Below, in pieces: positions 25,356 to 33,536 of a stretch of DNA of 42,899 nt; positions within the stretch are counted from its first letter, which is position 1; each line of letters opens with the position of its first letter. The notes under the pieces were generated by a model that did no database searches, had not been told where the DNA came from, and saw only the letters and a program-made list of their open reading frames with translations. The translations under genes were made by a program, and so were the position numbers. The stretch lies in the NCBI GenBank assembly GCA_964446775.1, contig CAYURA010000003.1:1-42899 (forward strand), written 5' to 3'. Origin of the DNA: GCA-002841655 sp964446775. Its GTDB lineage: Bacteria > Patescibacteriota > Patescibacteriia > Patescibacteriales > UBA12465.

Positions 25356-26171
25356 TTAGATAGCAATAGGGGCTTTGATGCCAGGTAGTGGATCATAGCC
25401 TTCTAAATTAAAGTCCTCATATTTAAAAGAAAATATATCTTTTACTTCTGGATTCAACTTCATGCTTGGTAGATTTCTTGGCTCGCGGCTTAATTGTTCA
25501 TTTACTTGTTCGCGATGATTATTATAGATATGCAGATCGCCGAAACTGTGAACAAAGTCACCTAGTTTTTTATCAGTCACTTGTGCCATCATCATTGTAA
25601 GCAGAGCATATGAGGCGATATTAAAAGGGACGCCAAGAAAGAGGTCGGCGCTTCGTTGATATAATTGACATGACAATTCATTACTGGCATTAACATAAAA
25701 TTGGAAAATAGTGTGGCAAGGTGGCGGCGCAGTCTTTTTGCCATCAATAAGTGATTGTAAGTCACCGACATTCCAGCCACTAACTATAATTCTCCGTGAA
25801 TCAGGTTTTTCTTTAATCATTTTTACTGCTTCGGCAATTTGATTTATTTTAACACCATTTTTTCCTTCCCAAGCAGTCCATTGTTTGCCATAAATTGGCC
25901 CTAAGTTGCCGTTTTCGTCTGCCCATTCATTCCAAATGCTAACACCATTATCATTTAGGTATTTAATGTTTGTATCTCCAGCTAAAAACCACAGCAGTTC
26001 ATGAATAATTGATTTTAAATGAATTTTTTTGCTAGTAAGCAAGGGAAAACCTTCATTTAAATTAAGGCGTATTTGTCTGCCAAAGACGCTAGTAGTACCA
26101 GTACCAGTCCGATCTTCTTTGCCAAGGCCATTTTCCATGACGTCTTTTAATAAAGCGAGATATGTTTTCAT
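25356..26171 (-). CDS. thyA: Thymidylate synthase
   Basis: A 271-aa enzyme that methylates dUMP to dTMP with methylene-tetrahydrofolate. Signatures: 'DRTGTGTTSVFGRQIRL' at the N-terminus, 'WNEWADENGNLGPIYGKQW', the catalytic Cys in 'APPPCHTIFQFYV', and 'LYQRSADLFLGVPFNIASYALL' binding dUMP. 'GDLHIYNNHREQVNEQL' is the usual C-terminal text. Length is that of the E. coli enzyme (264 aa). It is followed after 2 nt by the reductase that would recycle its folate product, and is preceded by dCMP deaminase, which makes its substrate. Confidence 0.98.
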   Translation of the reverse strand: MKTYLALLKDVMENGLGKEDRTGTGTTSVFGRQIRLNLNEGFPLLTSKKIHLKSIIHELLWFLAGDTNIKYLNDNGVSIWNEWADENGNLGPIYGKQWTAWEGKNGVKINQIAEAVKMIKEKPDSRRIIVSGWNVGDLQSLIDGKKTAPPPCHTIFQFYVNASNELSCQLYQRSADLFLGVPFNIASYALLTMMMAQVTDKKLGDFVHSFGDLHIYNNHREQVNEQLSREPRNLPSMKLNPEVKDIFSFKYEDFNLEGYDPLPGIKAPIAI

Positions 26172-26204
26172 AATGGGTTAATAAGCTAGGAAGCTTAAAA
26201 TTAA

Positions 26205-26708
26205 TTATTTCATGTCTTTATAAATTGTGACTTTGTCAGATAAAAGATCAAACTCTATTCCAGCGTCTTTAAAAATTTCTTTACTCCGTGTACTAGCATG
26301 ATAGTCCTGAGCACAAACCACTCTTTTAATCCCAGTATTAATTATCATCTTTGCACAAGTATAGCAAGGAGTCATTTTACAATATAAAGTGCTGCCGTTA
26401 ATTGAAATACCCATTCTAGCAGCCTCACAAATGGCATTCTGTTCCGCGTGGGTAGTGCGGATACAATGACGTGTAGTTGAGCCATCGGCATGTGTCACAG
26501 TGTGCATTTCGTGGCCAATTTCATCGCAATGAGCTAAACCAATAGGAGAGCCGACATAACCAGTGGACATAATGCGGTTATCAAGAGTAATGATACATCC
26601 AGAACGACCACGATCACAACTACCTCGAGATCCTATGATCTCAGTTAACTGCATAAAGTATTCATCCCAAGAGGGGCGACAATATTTTTTTTCTTTTTTA
26701 ATAGGCAT
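26205..26708 (-). CDS. dCMP deaminase
   Basis: A 167-aa zinc-dependent deaminase converting dCMP to dUMP. Zinc ligands and the catalytic Glu are in 'THAEQNAICEAA' (HAE), and the two cysteines are in 'MTPCYTCAKMIINTGI' (PCxxC). The N-terminal 'SWDEYFMQLTEIIGSRGSCDRGRSGCII' (key residues SxDEYFM and the Cys pair) matches the ComEB/dCMP-deaminase branch. It is the first gene of the minus-strand cluster deaminase-thyA-reductase-kinase-tmk/dut. A promoter with TTGTCA lies upstream. Confidence 0.95.
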   Translation of the reverse strand: MPIKKEKKYCRPSWDEYFMQLTEIIGSRGSCDRGRSGCIITLDNRIMSTGYVGSPIGLAHCDEIGHEMHTVTHADGSTTRHCIRTTHAEQNAICEAARMGISINGSTLYCKMTPCYTCAKMIINTGIKRVVCAQDYHASTRSKEIFKDAGIEFDLLSDKVTIYKDMK

Positions 26709-26745
26709 AAATATTTACTTAGTTAATCACAATCTAACTATAGTA

Positions 26746-26774
26746 TATATATGGGAATTAATAAATATTGACAA
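26746..26774 (-). promoter_or_regulatory. Promoter of the dTTP gene cluster
   Basis: On the minus strand, TTGTCA (26774-26769), 17-nt spacer, TATATA (26751-26746). The expected leader is about 30 nt before the deaminase ATG at 26708. Confidence 0.45.
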
Positions 26775-26792
26775 TATTGAGTTATTATTCGA

Positions 26793-26821
26793 TTGATTTT
26801 TTTGCTCTAAAAAGTTATACT
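26793..26821 (+). promoter_or_regulatory. Promoter of the secreted glycosidase-like gene
   Basis: TTGATT (26793-26798), 17-nt spacer, TATACT (26816-26821). An AAGGA ribosome-binding site follows at 26835-26839, 6 nt before the ATG at 26846. Confidence 0.55.
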
Positions 26822-26845
26822 TTAAATATCCAATAAGGATTTTTT

Positions 26846-28081
26846 ATGAAACTAAAGCTATTTTTACTCTTTATTATTAGTATTCTATTTTTTTCACCAA
26901 ATCAGGTTTTGGCAGTTTCTCTATCAGAAAAATTAGCGGGAAGAATACTTTTGAGCGTGGAAGAGAATGGCGAGGCTTGGTATCTTAACCCACTTGATTT
27001 AAGGCGCTATTATTTAGGTCGTCCAGCTGATGCTTTTAAAGTCATGCGCGAACTTGGTTTAGGAATTAATGAATTAAATTTTCAGGAAATAGCGCAGGTA
27101 GGTATGCCAGTTGAAGGCAATACAGTTCTGGCAAAAAGCTTGTCTGGACGAATAATTTTACAGACAGAAAAAAATGGTGAGGCCTGGTACATCAACCCAA
27201 AAGATTTAAAAAAATATTATTTAGGTCGTCCAGCTGATGCTTTTAAGGTCATGCGTGAACTTAGTTTAGGGATCAGTCAAAAAGATTTAGCTTTAATCCA
27301 TAAGCCAGGCTTAAAAGAGAGCTTAAATCAATATAGTGATTATGAATATAGGAAAATTACTACTGATCGGGGTAGTTTTAATTTAGATTTAGTTAGGATT
27401 GATTTAGCTAATCCTGATTTAAAAATATTAACTTTAGTTGCTGATGAGGAAGTCTGTCGGGGTAATAGTTGTGCAGCCAAAAGTTTGGCTGATTACGTTT
27501 TTTCTAACGATGCATTTGCTGGTATGAACGCTAGCTATTTCTGCTCTTCATCTGCTTGTGTCAGGCAAAACTATTATTTTGCTCCAGTTTACGACGATTT
27601 ATTAAAAAAGATGATTAATGAAGATCAGTTAAGATATTGGACCACTGGACCAATGTTTGTTTTTGACCAAGATAATAGATTTTATTATTTTAAGGATTCG
27701 CGTGATTTTCAGAGTAAAGATAGTTTTGAACAAAATTATGGTGTCAAAATTCAAGCAGCTTTAGGGAATAAGCCTAGACTTTTAGAGAATAAACTAAATG
27801 TTTTAATTGATTGGGACTTAGATTCAGGACAAACTAAAGGAAAATATTTGAGGAATGCCATAGCTTATCGGGAAAATCTTAATCATCCAGGTAGGGGAGA
27901 ATTATATCTAGTGATTTTACGTGCTGCCACTTTAGATGATTTAGCCTATGTTTTACAATATTTAGATTTTGACTATGCTTTAAACTTAGATGGTGGTTAT
28001 TCTTCGGCGCTTATTTATAATGGTGAGTATATGCATGGACCTGGACGGTTAATACCAAATGCGATAGTCTTTAAACAATAA
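26846..28081 (+). CDS. Secreted phosphodiester glycosidase (NAGPA/DUF2233) with two N-terminal repeats
   Basis: A 411-aa exported protein. A signal peptide covers residues 1-23 (KLKLFLLFIISILFF core, cut after VLA). Two copies of a ~50-residue repeat follow (about 29-79 and 98-148), each containing 'NGEAWY(L/I)NP' and 'YYLGRPADAFKVMREL'. From memory, this repeat recurs in exported proteins of Candidate Phyla Radiation bacteria. Residues about 175-411 form a phosphodiester glycosidase domain, with 'FAGMNASYFCSSSACV' and the C-terminal 'NLDGGYSSALIYNGEYMHGPGR' (key DGGxSS). Such domains hydrolyse sugar-phosphodiester links in envelope polymers; the substrate is unknown. It opens the plus-strand envelope cluster. 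Confidence 0.87.
   Translation: MKLKLFLLFIISILFFSPNQVLAVSLSEKLAGRILLSVEENGEAWYLNPLDLRRYYLGRPADAFKVMRELGLGINELNFQEIAQVGMPVEGNTVLAKSLSGRIILQTEKNGEAWYINPKDLKKYYLGRPADAFKVMRELSLGISQKDLALIHKPGLKESLNQYSDYEYRKITTDRGSFNLDLVRIDLANPDLKILTLVADEEVCRGNSCAAKSLADYVFSNDAFAGMNASYFCSSSACVRQNYYFAPVYDDLLKKMINEDQLRYWTTGPMFVFDQDNRFYYFKDSRDFQSKDSFEQNYGVKIQAALGNKPRLLENKLNVLIDWDLDSGQTKGKYLRNAIAYRENLNHPGRGELYLVILRAATLDDLAYVLQYLDFDYALNLDGGYSSALIYNGEYMHGPGRLIPNAIVFKQ
27008..27268 (+). repeat. Near-identical coding repeats inside the glycosidase-like gene
   Basis: A 54-nt segment at 27008-27061 recurs at 27215-27268, 207 nt (69 codons) later, with only three visible base changes. Neighbouring parts of the same protein repeat are much more diverged, so this block looks recently duplicated or gene-converted. 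Confidence 0.8.
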
Positions 28082-28091
28082 ACATGTTCTT

Positions 28092-28364
28092 ATGGATTTA
28101 GAATTGTTAAGGAATAAAATAATTACAGATGGTAAAGCAGTTTTTCATGTTAAAGTATCTCCAGGAGCTGATAAGACTGAATGGCAAGAAAGCCTGTCTG
28201 ACGGGACTTTAAGGTTAAAAGTTAAAGAGTCTCCAGAAAGAGGTAAGGCTAATCAGTCGGTTATTAATTTCATAGCTAGTTTTTTTCAGATTAGTCGAAA
28301 GTCTATTAGTATTATTGCGGGTGGAGGGGCGAGGCTTAAACGAATTAAGGTAAAGAAGATCTAA
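28092..28364 (+). CDS. DUF167 / YggU family protein
   Basis: A 90-aa small alpha/beta protein. The family pattern is plain: 'AVFHVKVSPGADKTEW', 'DGTLRLKVKESPERGKANQSVINFIASFF' (key GKANxxxIxF) and 'SIIAGGGARLKRIKV' (GxxxRxKxI). The biochemical role of the family is unknown. It starts 10 nt after the glycosidase-like gene and ends 1 nt before the first GT2 gene, so it is part of the same transcript. Confidence 0.9.
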   Translation: MDLELLRNKIITDGKAVFHVKVSPGADKTEWQESLSDGTLRLKVKESPERGKANQSVINFIASFFQISRKSISIIAGGGARLKRIKVKKI

Positions 28365-28365
28365 T

Positions 28366-29223
28366 ATGGATATTTCAATTATAATTGTTAGTTGGAAGCT
28401 GAAAGAAAAATTAAGACATAATTTAGAAGCTTTAATTTTAGCTTTAAAAGACATTAAAGCCGAGATCTTTGTGGTTGATAATAATTCTCAGGATGGGACG
28501 GTGGAGATGATCCAACGAGAATATAAAGATATAAATTTAATTATTAATTCTGATAATCTTGGTTTTGCTAAAGCTAATAATCAAGCCATTGAACTGGCTA
28601 AGGCTGATTTTATCCTCTTGCTAAATCCTGATATGAAAGTTTTTCCTGAAACAATTTCTCAAGCTTTAGCCTGGGCTAAAGTCAACACCCAGGCAACTGT
28701 TTCTGGCTTCTATTTACAAAATGAAAACGGCGATCTATTGCCCCAAGTTAGGAGATTTCCGAGTTTACGTGATCAACTATTGTTGACACTAAAGTTACCT
28801 CATATTTTCCCAGCCTTGCTTAACAAATATTTATATAAAGATTTTGATTATAGTTTAGCTCAGAAAGTAGATTCTATTCGTGGTTCATTTTTCTTAATTA
28901 ATCGTAATTCTTGGCGAAATATTAGTGGTTTAGATAAGCCTTTTCTAGATGAACGTTACTTTATTTGGTTTGAAGAGGTTGACTTTTGCCGACAAGTCTA
29001 TAAGAATAGCGGTGAGGTCTGGTATAGCCCTGTAGCTAAATGTCGAGATTATATTGGACAGAGCTTCAAACAACTACCTAGGGACACTAAACAAATTTAT
29101 TTTCGGACTTCAATGTTGGCCTATTTTAAGAAATGGCATTCATTAACTGATTATTATGTGCTTAAAGCTGTTTGGAGCATAAGTAATGTAATTACTAAAA
29201 TATTTAAAAAGTATGAAAAATAA
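28366..29223 (+). CDS. Glycosyltransferase family 2 (first of three)
   Basis: A 285-aa GT-A fold enzyme. 'MDISIIIVSWKLKEKL' opens the nucleotide-sugar domain; 'IFVVDNNSQDGTVEMI' and 'NLGFAKANNQAIELAKADFILLLNPDM' (key NLGFAxANN and LLNPD) are characteristic of rhamnosyltransferase-like GT2 proteins. 'FIWFEEVDFCRQVYKNSGEVWY' supplies the (F/E)ED base region, here EEVD. No membrane anchor is present. It probably adds a sugar to a lipid-linked glycan on the cytoplasmic face. The stop overlaps the next gene by 11 nt. Confidence 0.93.
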   Translation: MDISIIIVSWKLKEKLRHNLEALILALKDIKAEIFVVDNNSQDGTVEMIQREYKDINLIINSDNLGFAKANNQAIELAKADFILLLNPDMKVFPETISQALAWAKVNTQATVSGFYLQNENGDLLPQVRRFPSLRDQLLLTLKLPHIFPALLNKYLYKDFDYSLAQKVDSIRGSFFLINRNSWRNISGLDKPFLDERYFIWFEEVDFCRQVYKNSGEVWYSPVAKCRDYIGQSFKQLPRDTKQIYFRTSMLAYFKKWHSLTDYYVLKAVWSISNVITKIFKKYEK

Positions 29224-30292
29224 TATAGACCAGAAAAAAATTGGTATTATTTTAGTTAATTATCAAGATTATGCTGAGAAATTTTTAGCAGAATGTCTTG
29301 ATTCTATTAGGCGGTTAGAAGGAGCGGTGGAGTTTGATTTATTTATTGTTGATAATGCTAGCTCAGAGTCAAGTCAGAAATTTTTAAAAGAGACTGCGCC
29401 TGAGGCTAGGTTAATTGTTAATAAAGATAATGATGGTTTTGCTAAAGGTAATAACGATGCTTTACGAGTGATGAAAGCAGAAAATTATGATTTTGCTCTT
29501 TTACTTAATATGGATGCTTATTTAGCTAAAGATGCTTTAAGCAAATTACTATCTCTAGCTAAGGAGAATATTACTGCTGGCGCAATACAGGCTCGGATCA
29601 TGTTAGCTGATCATAAAGATTTAATTAATAGTTTGGGAAATAAAACTCATTTTTTAGGTTTTGGTTATTGCGATGCTTATCAAAAAAAATATAAAGAGAG
29701 TAATAAAAAAAGTAAAGCCATTTCTTATCCTTCAGGTGCTTGTGTACTGTTAAGAATGGAGGCGTTGCAAGAAGTGGGCTTGTTTGATGAAAAGCTATGG
29801 ATGTATAATGAAGATCAAGATTTAGGTTGGCGTTTGTGGTTGCAGAATTGGGAATGTTTGATTGCTTTTGAAGCGCTTGCCTATCATCATTATGAATTCA
29901 GTCGTTCGATTAGTAAATATTATTTTTTAGAGAGAAATCGTTTGATCGTTGCCTGGAAGAACTATTCTGCTTGCTCGCTTATTATTTTTTTCCCAGCATT
30001 GTTTGTTATGGAGGTAGGGTTATTGTTATTCTCCACTAGATCAGGGTGGTTTAAAGAAAAGTTGCGTAGTTATAGATTTTTCTTTAATCCTTTTAATTGG
30101 CCTTACCTGATCAATGCTCGTCGTTTTGTGCAGAAAACTCGAAAACGAAAAGATTACCAGATATTAGCATTATTTTCTGGAAAAATTTCCTATCAAGAGA
30201 TAGATAATTTTTTACTTAAAAATCTAGTTAATCCGTTGATGAATATATATTTTAAAATAGCCAGAGTGATTTTGCGGATAATAAAACAATAA
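29213..30292 (+). CDS. Glycosyltransferase family 2 (second of three)
   Basis: A 359-aa GT2 enzyme. 'KIGIILVNYQDYAEKFLAECLDSIRRLE', 'LFIVDNASSESSQKFL' and 'NKDNDGFAKGNNDAL' form the nucleotide-binding core. 'LLLNMDAYL' takes the place of the LLNPD acidic motif, and 'MYNEDQDLGWRLWLQNWEC' carries the EDxDLxWR catalytic region. The C-terminal 100 residues include a hydrophobic stretch ('LIIFFPALFVMEVGLLLF') as in rhamnosyltransferase-type proteins. It overlaps the preceding GT2 gene by 11 nt and ends 1 nt before the next, so translation is probably coupled. Confidence 0.93.
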   Translation: MKNNIDQKKIGIILVNYQDYAEKFLAECLDSIRRLEGAVEFDLFIVDNASSESSQKFLKETAPEARLIVNKDNDGFAKGNNDALRVMKAENYDFALLLNMDAYLAKDALSKLLSLAKENITAGAIQARIMLADHKDLINSLGNKTHFLGFGYCDAYQKKYKESNKKSKAISYPSGACVLLRMEALQEVGLFDEKLWMYNEDQDLGWRLWLQNWECLIAFEALAYHHYEFSRSISKYYFLERNRLIVAWKNYSACSLIIFFPALFVMEVGLLLFSTRSGWFKEKLRSYRFFFNPFNWPYLINARRFVQKTRKRKDYQILALFSGKISYQEIDNFLLKNLVNPLMNIYFKIARVILRIIKQ

Positions 30293-30293
30293 T

Positions 30294-31082
30294 ATGGATA
30301 TTTCAGTTATCATTGTGAACTATAATAGTAAAGACAAATTGTCCGAATGTTTGTCTTCTTTAGATGAATGTGATTGGTCAGAGTTAAGCTATGAAATTAT
30401 TGTCGTGGAAAATAATTCTCAAGATGATTTGGGCGAACTAGTTAGATCTCATAAGAAGACTAAGTTAATTAAGAGCGATAAAAATTTAGGCATGGGTGGG
30501 GGAAATAATCTTGGTATTAGCCATAGTTCTGGCAATTATTTACTTATTACTAACCCTGATATTATTTTTAGAGTTGATACAGTATTAAAAATGTATAAAT
30601 ATATAATAGATAATAGTGAGGCTGTAATTGTTGGTCCGCAATTATTAAATCCTGATGGGAGCTTGCAATATTCTTGTGCCCAATTTCCAAGTATTTTTTT
30701 ACCTTTATTTCGGCGCACTGCCATTGGTCGCTTCTTCCCTGGTTTTAATGAAAAATATTTTATGAAAGGGTTAAATTATACAGAGACACAAGTAGTTGAT
30801 TGGTTGTTAGGAGCCTGTTTAATGTTAAGGAGAGGTGAGCTATTTGAATCAGGAAAACTGTTTGATGAGCGTTATTTTATGTATTTTGAAGATGTTGATT
30901 TGGGTAAAAGAGTGAGCCAGATAAATAAAAAATGTGTTTATTTACCTAGCGCTAAAGTAATTCATGACCACAAGCGTCAGAGTGCTCGCTTGTCATGGTA
31001 TAAAGCAATTTTTTTAGATCAATTAGCCAAAGAACATCTGCGCTCGTGGTGGAAATATTTTAATAAATGGGGTTTTAAATAA
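30294..31082 (+). CDS. Glycosyltransferase family 2 (third of three)
   Basis: A 262-aa GT2 enzyme whose N-terminus 'MDISVIIVNYNSKDKLSECL' closely resembles the first GT2 in the row. 'IIVVENNSQDDLGELV' has Glu where the family usually has Asp. 'NLGMGGGNNLGISHSSGNYLLITNPD', 'VDWLLGACLMLRR' and 'MYFEDVDLGKRV' (EDxDL) complete the set. The three neighbours look like paralogs that act in sequence on one glycan. It is followed 24 nt later by galU. Confidence 0.93.
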   Translation: MDISVIIVNYNSKDKLSECLSSLDECDWSELSYEIIVVENNSQDDLGELVRSHKKTKLIKSDKNLGMGGGNNLGISHSSGNYLLITNPDIIFRVDTVLKMYKYIIDNSEAVIVGPQLLNPDGSLQYSCAQFPSIFLPLFRRTAIGRFFPGFNEKYFMKGLNYTETQVVDWLLGACLMLRRGELFESGKLFDERYFMYFEDVDLGKRVSQINKKCVYLPSAKVIHDHKRQSARLSWYKAIFLDQLAKEHLRSWWKYFNKWGFK

Positions 31083-31092
31083 TTAATTAATT

Positions 31093-31098
31093 TATAAT
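31093..31098 (+). promoter_or_regulatory. -10 box directly upstream of galU
   Basis: A perfect TATAAT ends 8 nt before the galU ATG at 31107. I see no convincing -35 box. It may give galU its own leaderless transcript in addition to read-through from the GT2 genes. Confidence 0.4.
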
Positions 31099-31106
31099 TA
31101 AAACAT

Positions 31107-31985
31107 ATGCAAAAGATTAAAAAAGCTATTTTACCAGTTGCTGGTTTTGGCACGAGGTTCCTACCTGTAACTAAAGCACAACCAAAAGAAATGCTACCAG
31201 TAGTAGATAAGCCAGTTATTCAATATATAGTTGAGGAGGCGGTAGCAGCTGGCATTGAAGAAATCATTTTTGTGACAGGTCGTGGTAAGCGGGCGATTGA
31301 AGATCATTTTGATTATTCTTTTGAACTCGCTAAAACTTTAGTAGAAAAGAATAAATTAGATTTAGTAAAAAAAGTACAAGCGATTGAAAAATTAGCTAAG
31401 TTTTCTTATGTTAGGCAGCCTATTCCTTTGGGTGATGGGCACGCTGTTATGTGTGCATCTCACTTAATTCGTAATGATGAACCAGTCTTAGTAATGTTCG
31501 GTGATACTCTTTATGATTCGAAAATTTCTCCAGTCAAGCAGGTGATGGATGTCTATGAACGATATGGAGACACGGTTATCGGTTTGTCCGAAGTGGAGCG
31601 GAAAGATGTTAGCCAATTTGGAGTAATCGATGGCCTTGATTTAGGCGATGGTATTTATGAGATAAAAAAATTTATTGAAAAACCTCCAGTCGATGAGGCC
31701 CCTTCAAACTTAGTGCAGGTAGGAATAAATATTATTACACCAGAAATAATAAGTATATTACAATCTATGGAATCAGGTAAGTCTGGAGAGATCCGCTTAG
31801 CTGATGCTTATGATGTTATGTTGGGACGGGGTAGGGTTCTATATGGCAAAGAGTTAGAAGGCGAGTGGTTGGACACTGGGAATAAGTTTAATCTAATTAA
31901 AGCAAATATTAAAATGGGTATAAAAGATGCAGAAATTGGAGAGTACTTAAGGGCCTTTTTAAAGGATCTGGCTCAAGGACTCTAG
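31107..31985 (+). CDS. galU: UTP-glucose-1-phosphate uridylyltransferase
   Basis: A 292-aa nucleotidyltransferase making UDP-glucose. 'AILPVAGFGTRFLPVTKAQPKEMLPVVDKPVIQYIVEEA' (key GxGTRFLPxTKxxPKEMLP) is the defining GalU N-terminus. 'IPLGDGHAVMCA' and 'VMFGDTLYDS' (the latter in place of the usual LPDD) bind UTP and metal. 'FIEKPPVDEAPSNLVQVGINI' and 'EWLDTGNKFNLIKANI' complete the family text. It supplies sugar donors for the glycosyltransferases immediately upstream. The TAG stop is 1 nt before the target duplication of an inserted element. Confidence 0.96.
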   Translation: MQKIKKAILPVAGFGTRFLPVTKAQPKEMLPVVDKPVIQYIVEEAVAAGIEEIIFVTGRGKRAIEDHFDYSFELAKTLVEKNKLDLVKKVQAIEKLAKFSYVRQPIPLGDGHAVMCASHLIRNDEPVLVMFGDTLYDSKISPVKQVMDVYERYGDTVIGLSEVERKDVSQFGVIDGLDLGDGIYEIKKFIEKPPVDEAPSNLVQVGINIITPEIISILQSMESGKSGEIRLADAYDVMLGRGRVLYGKELEGEWLDTGNKFNLIKANIKMGIKDAEIGEYLRAFLKDLAQGL

Positions 31986-31994
31986 GCCTTTATT

Positions 31995-32206
31995 GGTTTA
32001 GTGGTCAAAAATAGTTGGTGAAAGTGCCAAATCTATTTTAATATTACAATAGAATTTAAAATAATTATAAAACGGTTTATACTTCGCTCTATCAATCTTA
32101 TAAGAGAGCGTATCGTATTTGCAAAAATAACAGCAAATTACCCATTCTGTCCACCAAATTTTAAACACCTAGTATTAATTTACCAACTATTTTTGACCAT
32201 TAAACC
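31995..32206. mobile_element. MITE-like non-autonomous element (212 bp)
   Basis: The ends are 25-bp inverted repeats matching at 24 positions: left 31995-32019, starting GGTTTAGTGGTCAAAAATAG, and right 32182-32206. The only mismatch is position 7 (G versus A). The element is flanked by identical 8-bp direct repeats CCTTTATT at 31987-31994 and 32207-32214, which looks like a target-site duplication. There is no ORF inside. A short internal inverted repeat CGCTCT/AGAGCG lies at 32085-32110. An 8-bp duplication occurs with several insertion-sequence families (IS6, IS256, IS1595 and ISL3 among them), so the mobilising transposase cannot be named. It sits between galU and its terminator. Confidence 0.85.
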
Positions 32207-32233
32207 CCTTTATTAGTTTATTGATTTAATTAA

Positions 32234-32266
32234 AAAAAGACTGAACCTATGAAGTTTAGTCTTTTT
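32234..32266. terminator. Bidirectional terminator downstream of galU
   Basis: AAAAAGACTGAA (32234-32245), 9-nt loop, TTTAGTCTTTTT (32255-32266) with one G-T pair. It ends the plus-strand envelope cluster and the converging murA/PEGA unit. Confidence 0.8.
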
Positions 32267-32277
32267 ATTATCAGTTT

Positions 32278-33531
32278 TTATTTTAATTGTAATTTATAGA
32301 TTCCAGCCTGATCTCTTATTTGAGCATAAAAATATACTATTTGATTTTTTTCATCTAAATTAAGGTAGCTTATGCTATTAGCTTGTAGAATATTGATTGG
32401 GATAATCCTCTCTAGCTTAAGATTCACAATCCAAATATTGTTAGCACTAGAATAGAGGAGATACGATTTAGACTTATTCCAAGCCATGCTAGTTATTTGT
32501 TCACTAATCCTAACAATTAGGTTAGGACGTTTACTATTTAGATTCATGGAATATATTTCAGAGTCATTATACCAAACAATGAAATCATCATTAATCCATT
32601 GCCATCCATTTACTTTGTCAATTTTTTTTACTATTGGTTTTTTTGGATTACTATTAAGGATATATAGGGTATGATTTGTTTCATTGTAGAGGCTTAGCTG
32701 TTTATTATATTTATCAAAGTGATATTTTCCTGCTAGCAGATGAATACTTGATTCTAATAGAGCGCTAGTTGGGTTATATATTTTTAGATAATTATCTTCA
32801 TTAATAGTTTCGATAGTGTAAATATTGTTATTATGACTGATATAATCTAGATATTTCCCGGAAGTTAAAAAAATTTGGCTTTTACTATCTGTACTACTAA
32901 AAGATTTTATTTGATTTTCTAATTGATAATAGAGCTTATCTCTATTCTTGTCCCAATACAGATTATAAGCCCCTGGCTCTAACGGAAAATTAAGAGGATT
33001 TATTTGTTTATTATTATAGTTACTACTGTTGCCAGTTTTTAAGTCGATGATTAAAGAGTCATCTTCTAAAACTAAACTCTTACTATTAGCACTAAGATGA
33101 ATTTTCTGAGTTTGACAATTGGTTATATTCAAGGGGAGAGATTTTTTAAAAATGATGAAATCTTCTTCAAAACTAGTTTGGCCAGGTTTTATTTCAATTT
33201 TTTTATCTAGCGACCAATAGCCTTCTTTTTCTAAGTGCAGATTATATTTTCCTGGAGGCAAATTTTTAATTTTAGCTGGTGTTTTAATGTCTTTGTTCCC
33301 CCAGTTAATAATAAGAGACTTATTTTGCCTCTCTCCATTCAAAAAAACATTGGCGCCAGTGGGAGAACTATCGACAATAAGCATGCCGGTCTTTTGGAAA
33401 AGATTATTATAATTTAATGGCCATTGTCTATTTATCGTATATCCAGCTGCATATAAGGCAACAAAAAAAGTGATGATAAAAAATAAGATAATAAAAACGA
33501 TAAATAGCCAGTCACGGATTATTTTAGGCAT
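32278..33531 (-). CDS. Membrane-anchored PEGA-domain protein
   Basis: A 417-aa protein with an N-terminal membrane helix (about residues 8-30: 'WLFIVFIILFFIITFFVALYAAGY') and then an extracytoplasmic PEGA domain. The domain starts 'GMLIVDSSPTGANVFLNGE' and includes 'LPPGKYNLHLEKEGYWSLDK', with the expected PxGAxVxLNG and LxPGxYxLxxxxxGY pattern. The remaining 300 residues look like repeated beta strands ending in 'W...D....W' phrases, suggesting a WD40/TolB-like propeller, but I cannot name it. It begins 5 nt after the murA stop, so the two are co-transcribed. A surface or envelope role is likely. Confidence 0.8.
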   Translation of the reverse strand: MPKIIRDWLFIVFIILFFIITFFVALYAAGYTINRQWPLNYNNLFQKTGMLIVDSSPTGANVFLNGERQNKSLIINWGNKDIKTPAKIKNLPPGKYNLHLEKEGYWSLDKKIEIKPGQTSFEEDFIIFKKSLPLNITNCQTQKIHLSANSKSLVLEDDSLIIDLKTGNSSNYNNKQINPLNFPLEPGAYNLYWDKNRDKLYYQLENQIKSFSSTDSKSQIFLTSGKYLDYISHNNNIYTIETINEDNYLKIYNPTSALLESSIHLLAGKYHFDKYNKQLSLYNETNHTLYILNSNPKKPIVKKIDKVNGWQWINDDFIVWYNDSEIYSMNLNSKRPNLIVRISEQITSMAWNKSKSYLLYSSANNIWIVNLKLERIIPINILQANSISYLNLDEKNQIVYFYAQIRDQAGIYKLQLK

Positions 33532-33536
33532 AAAAT

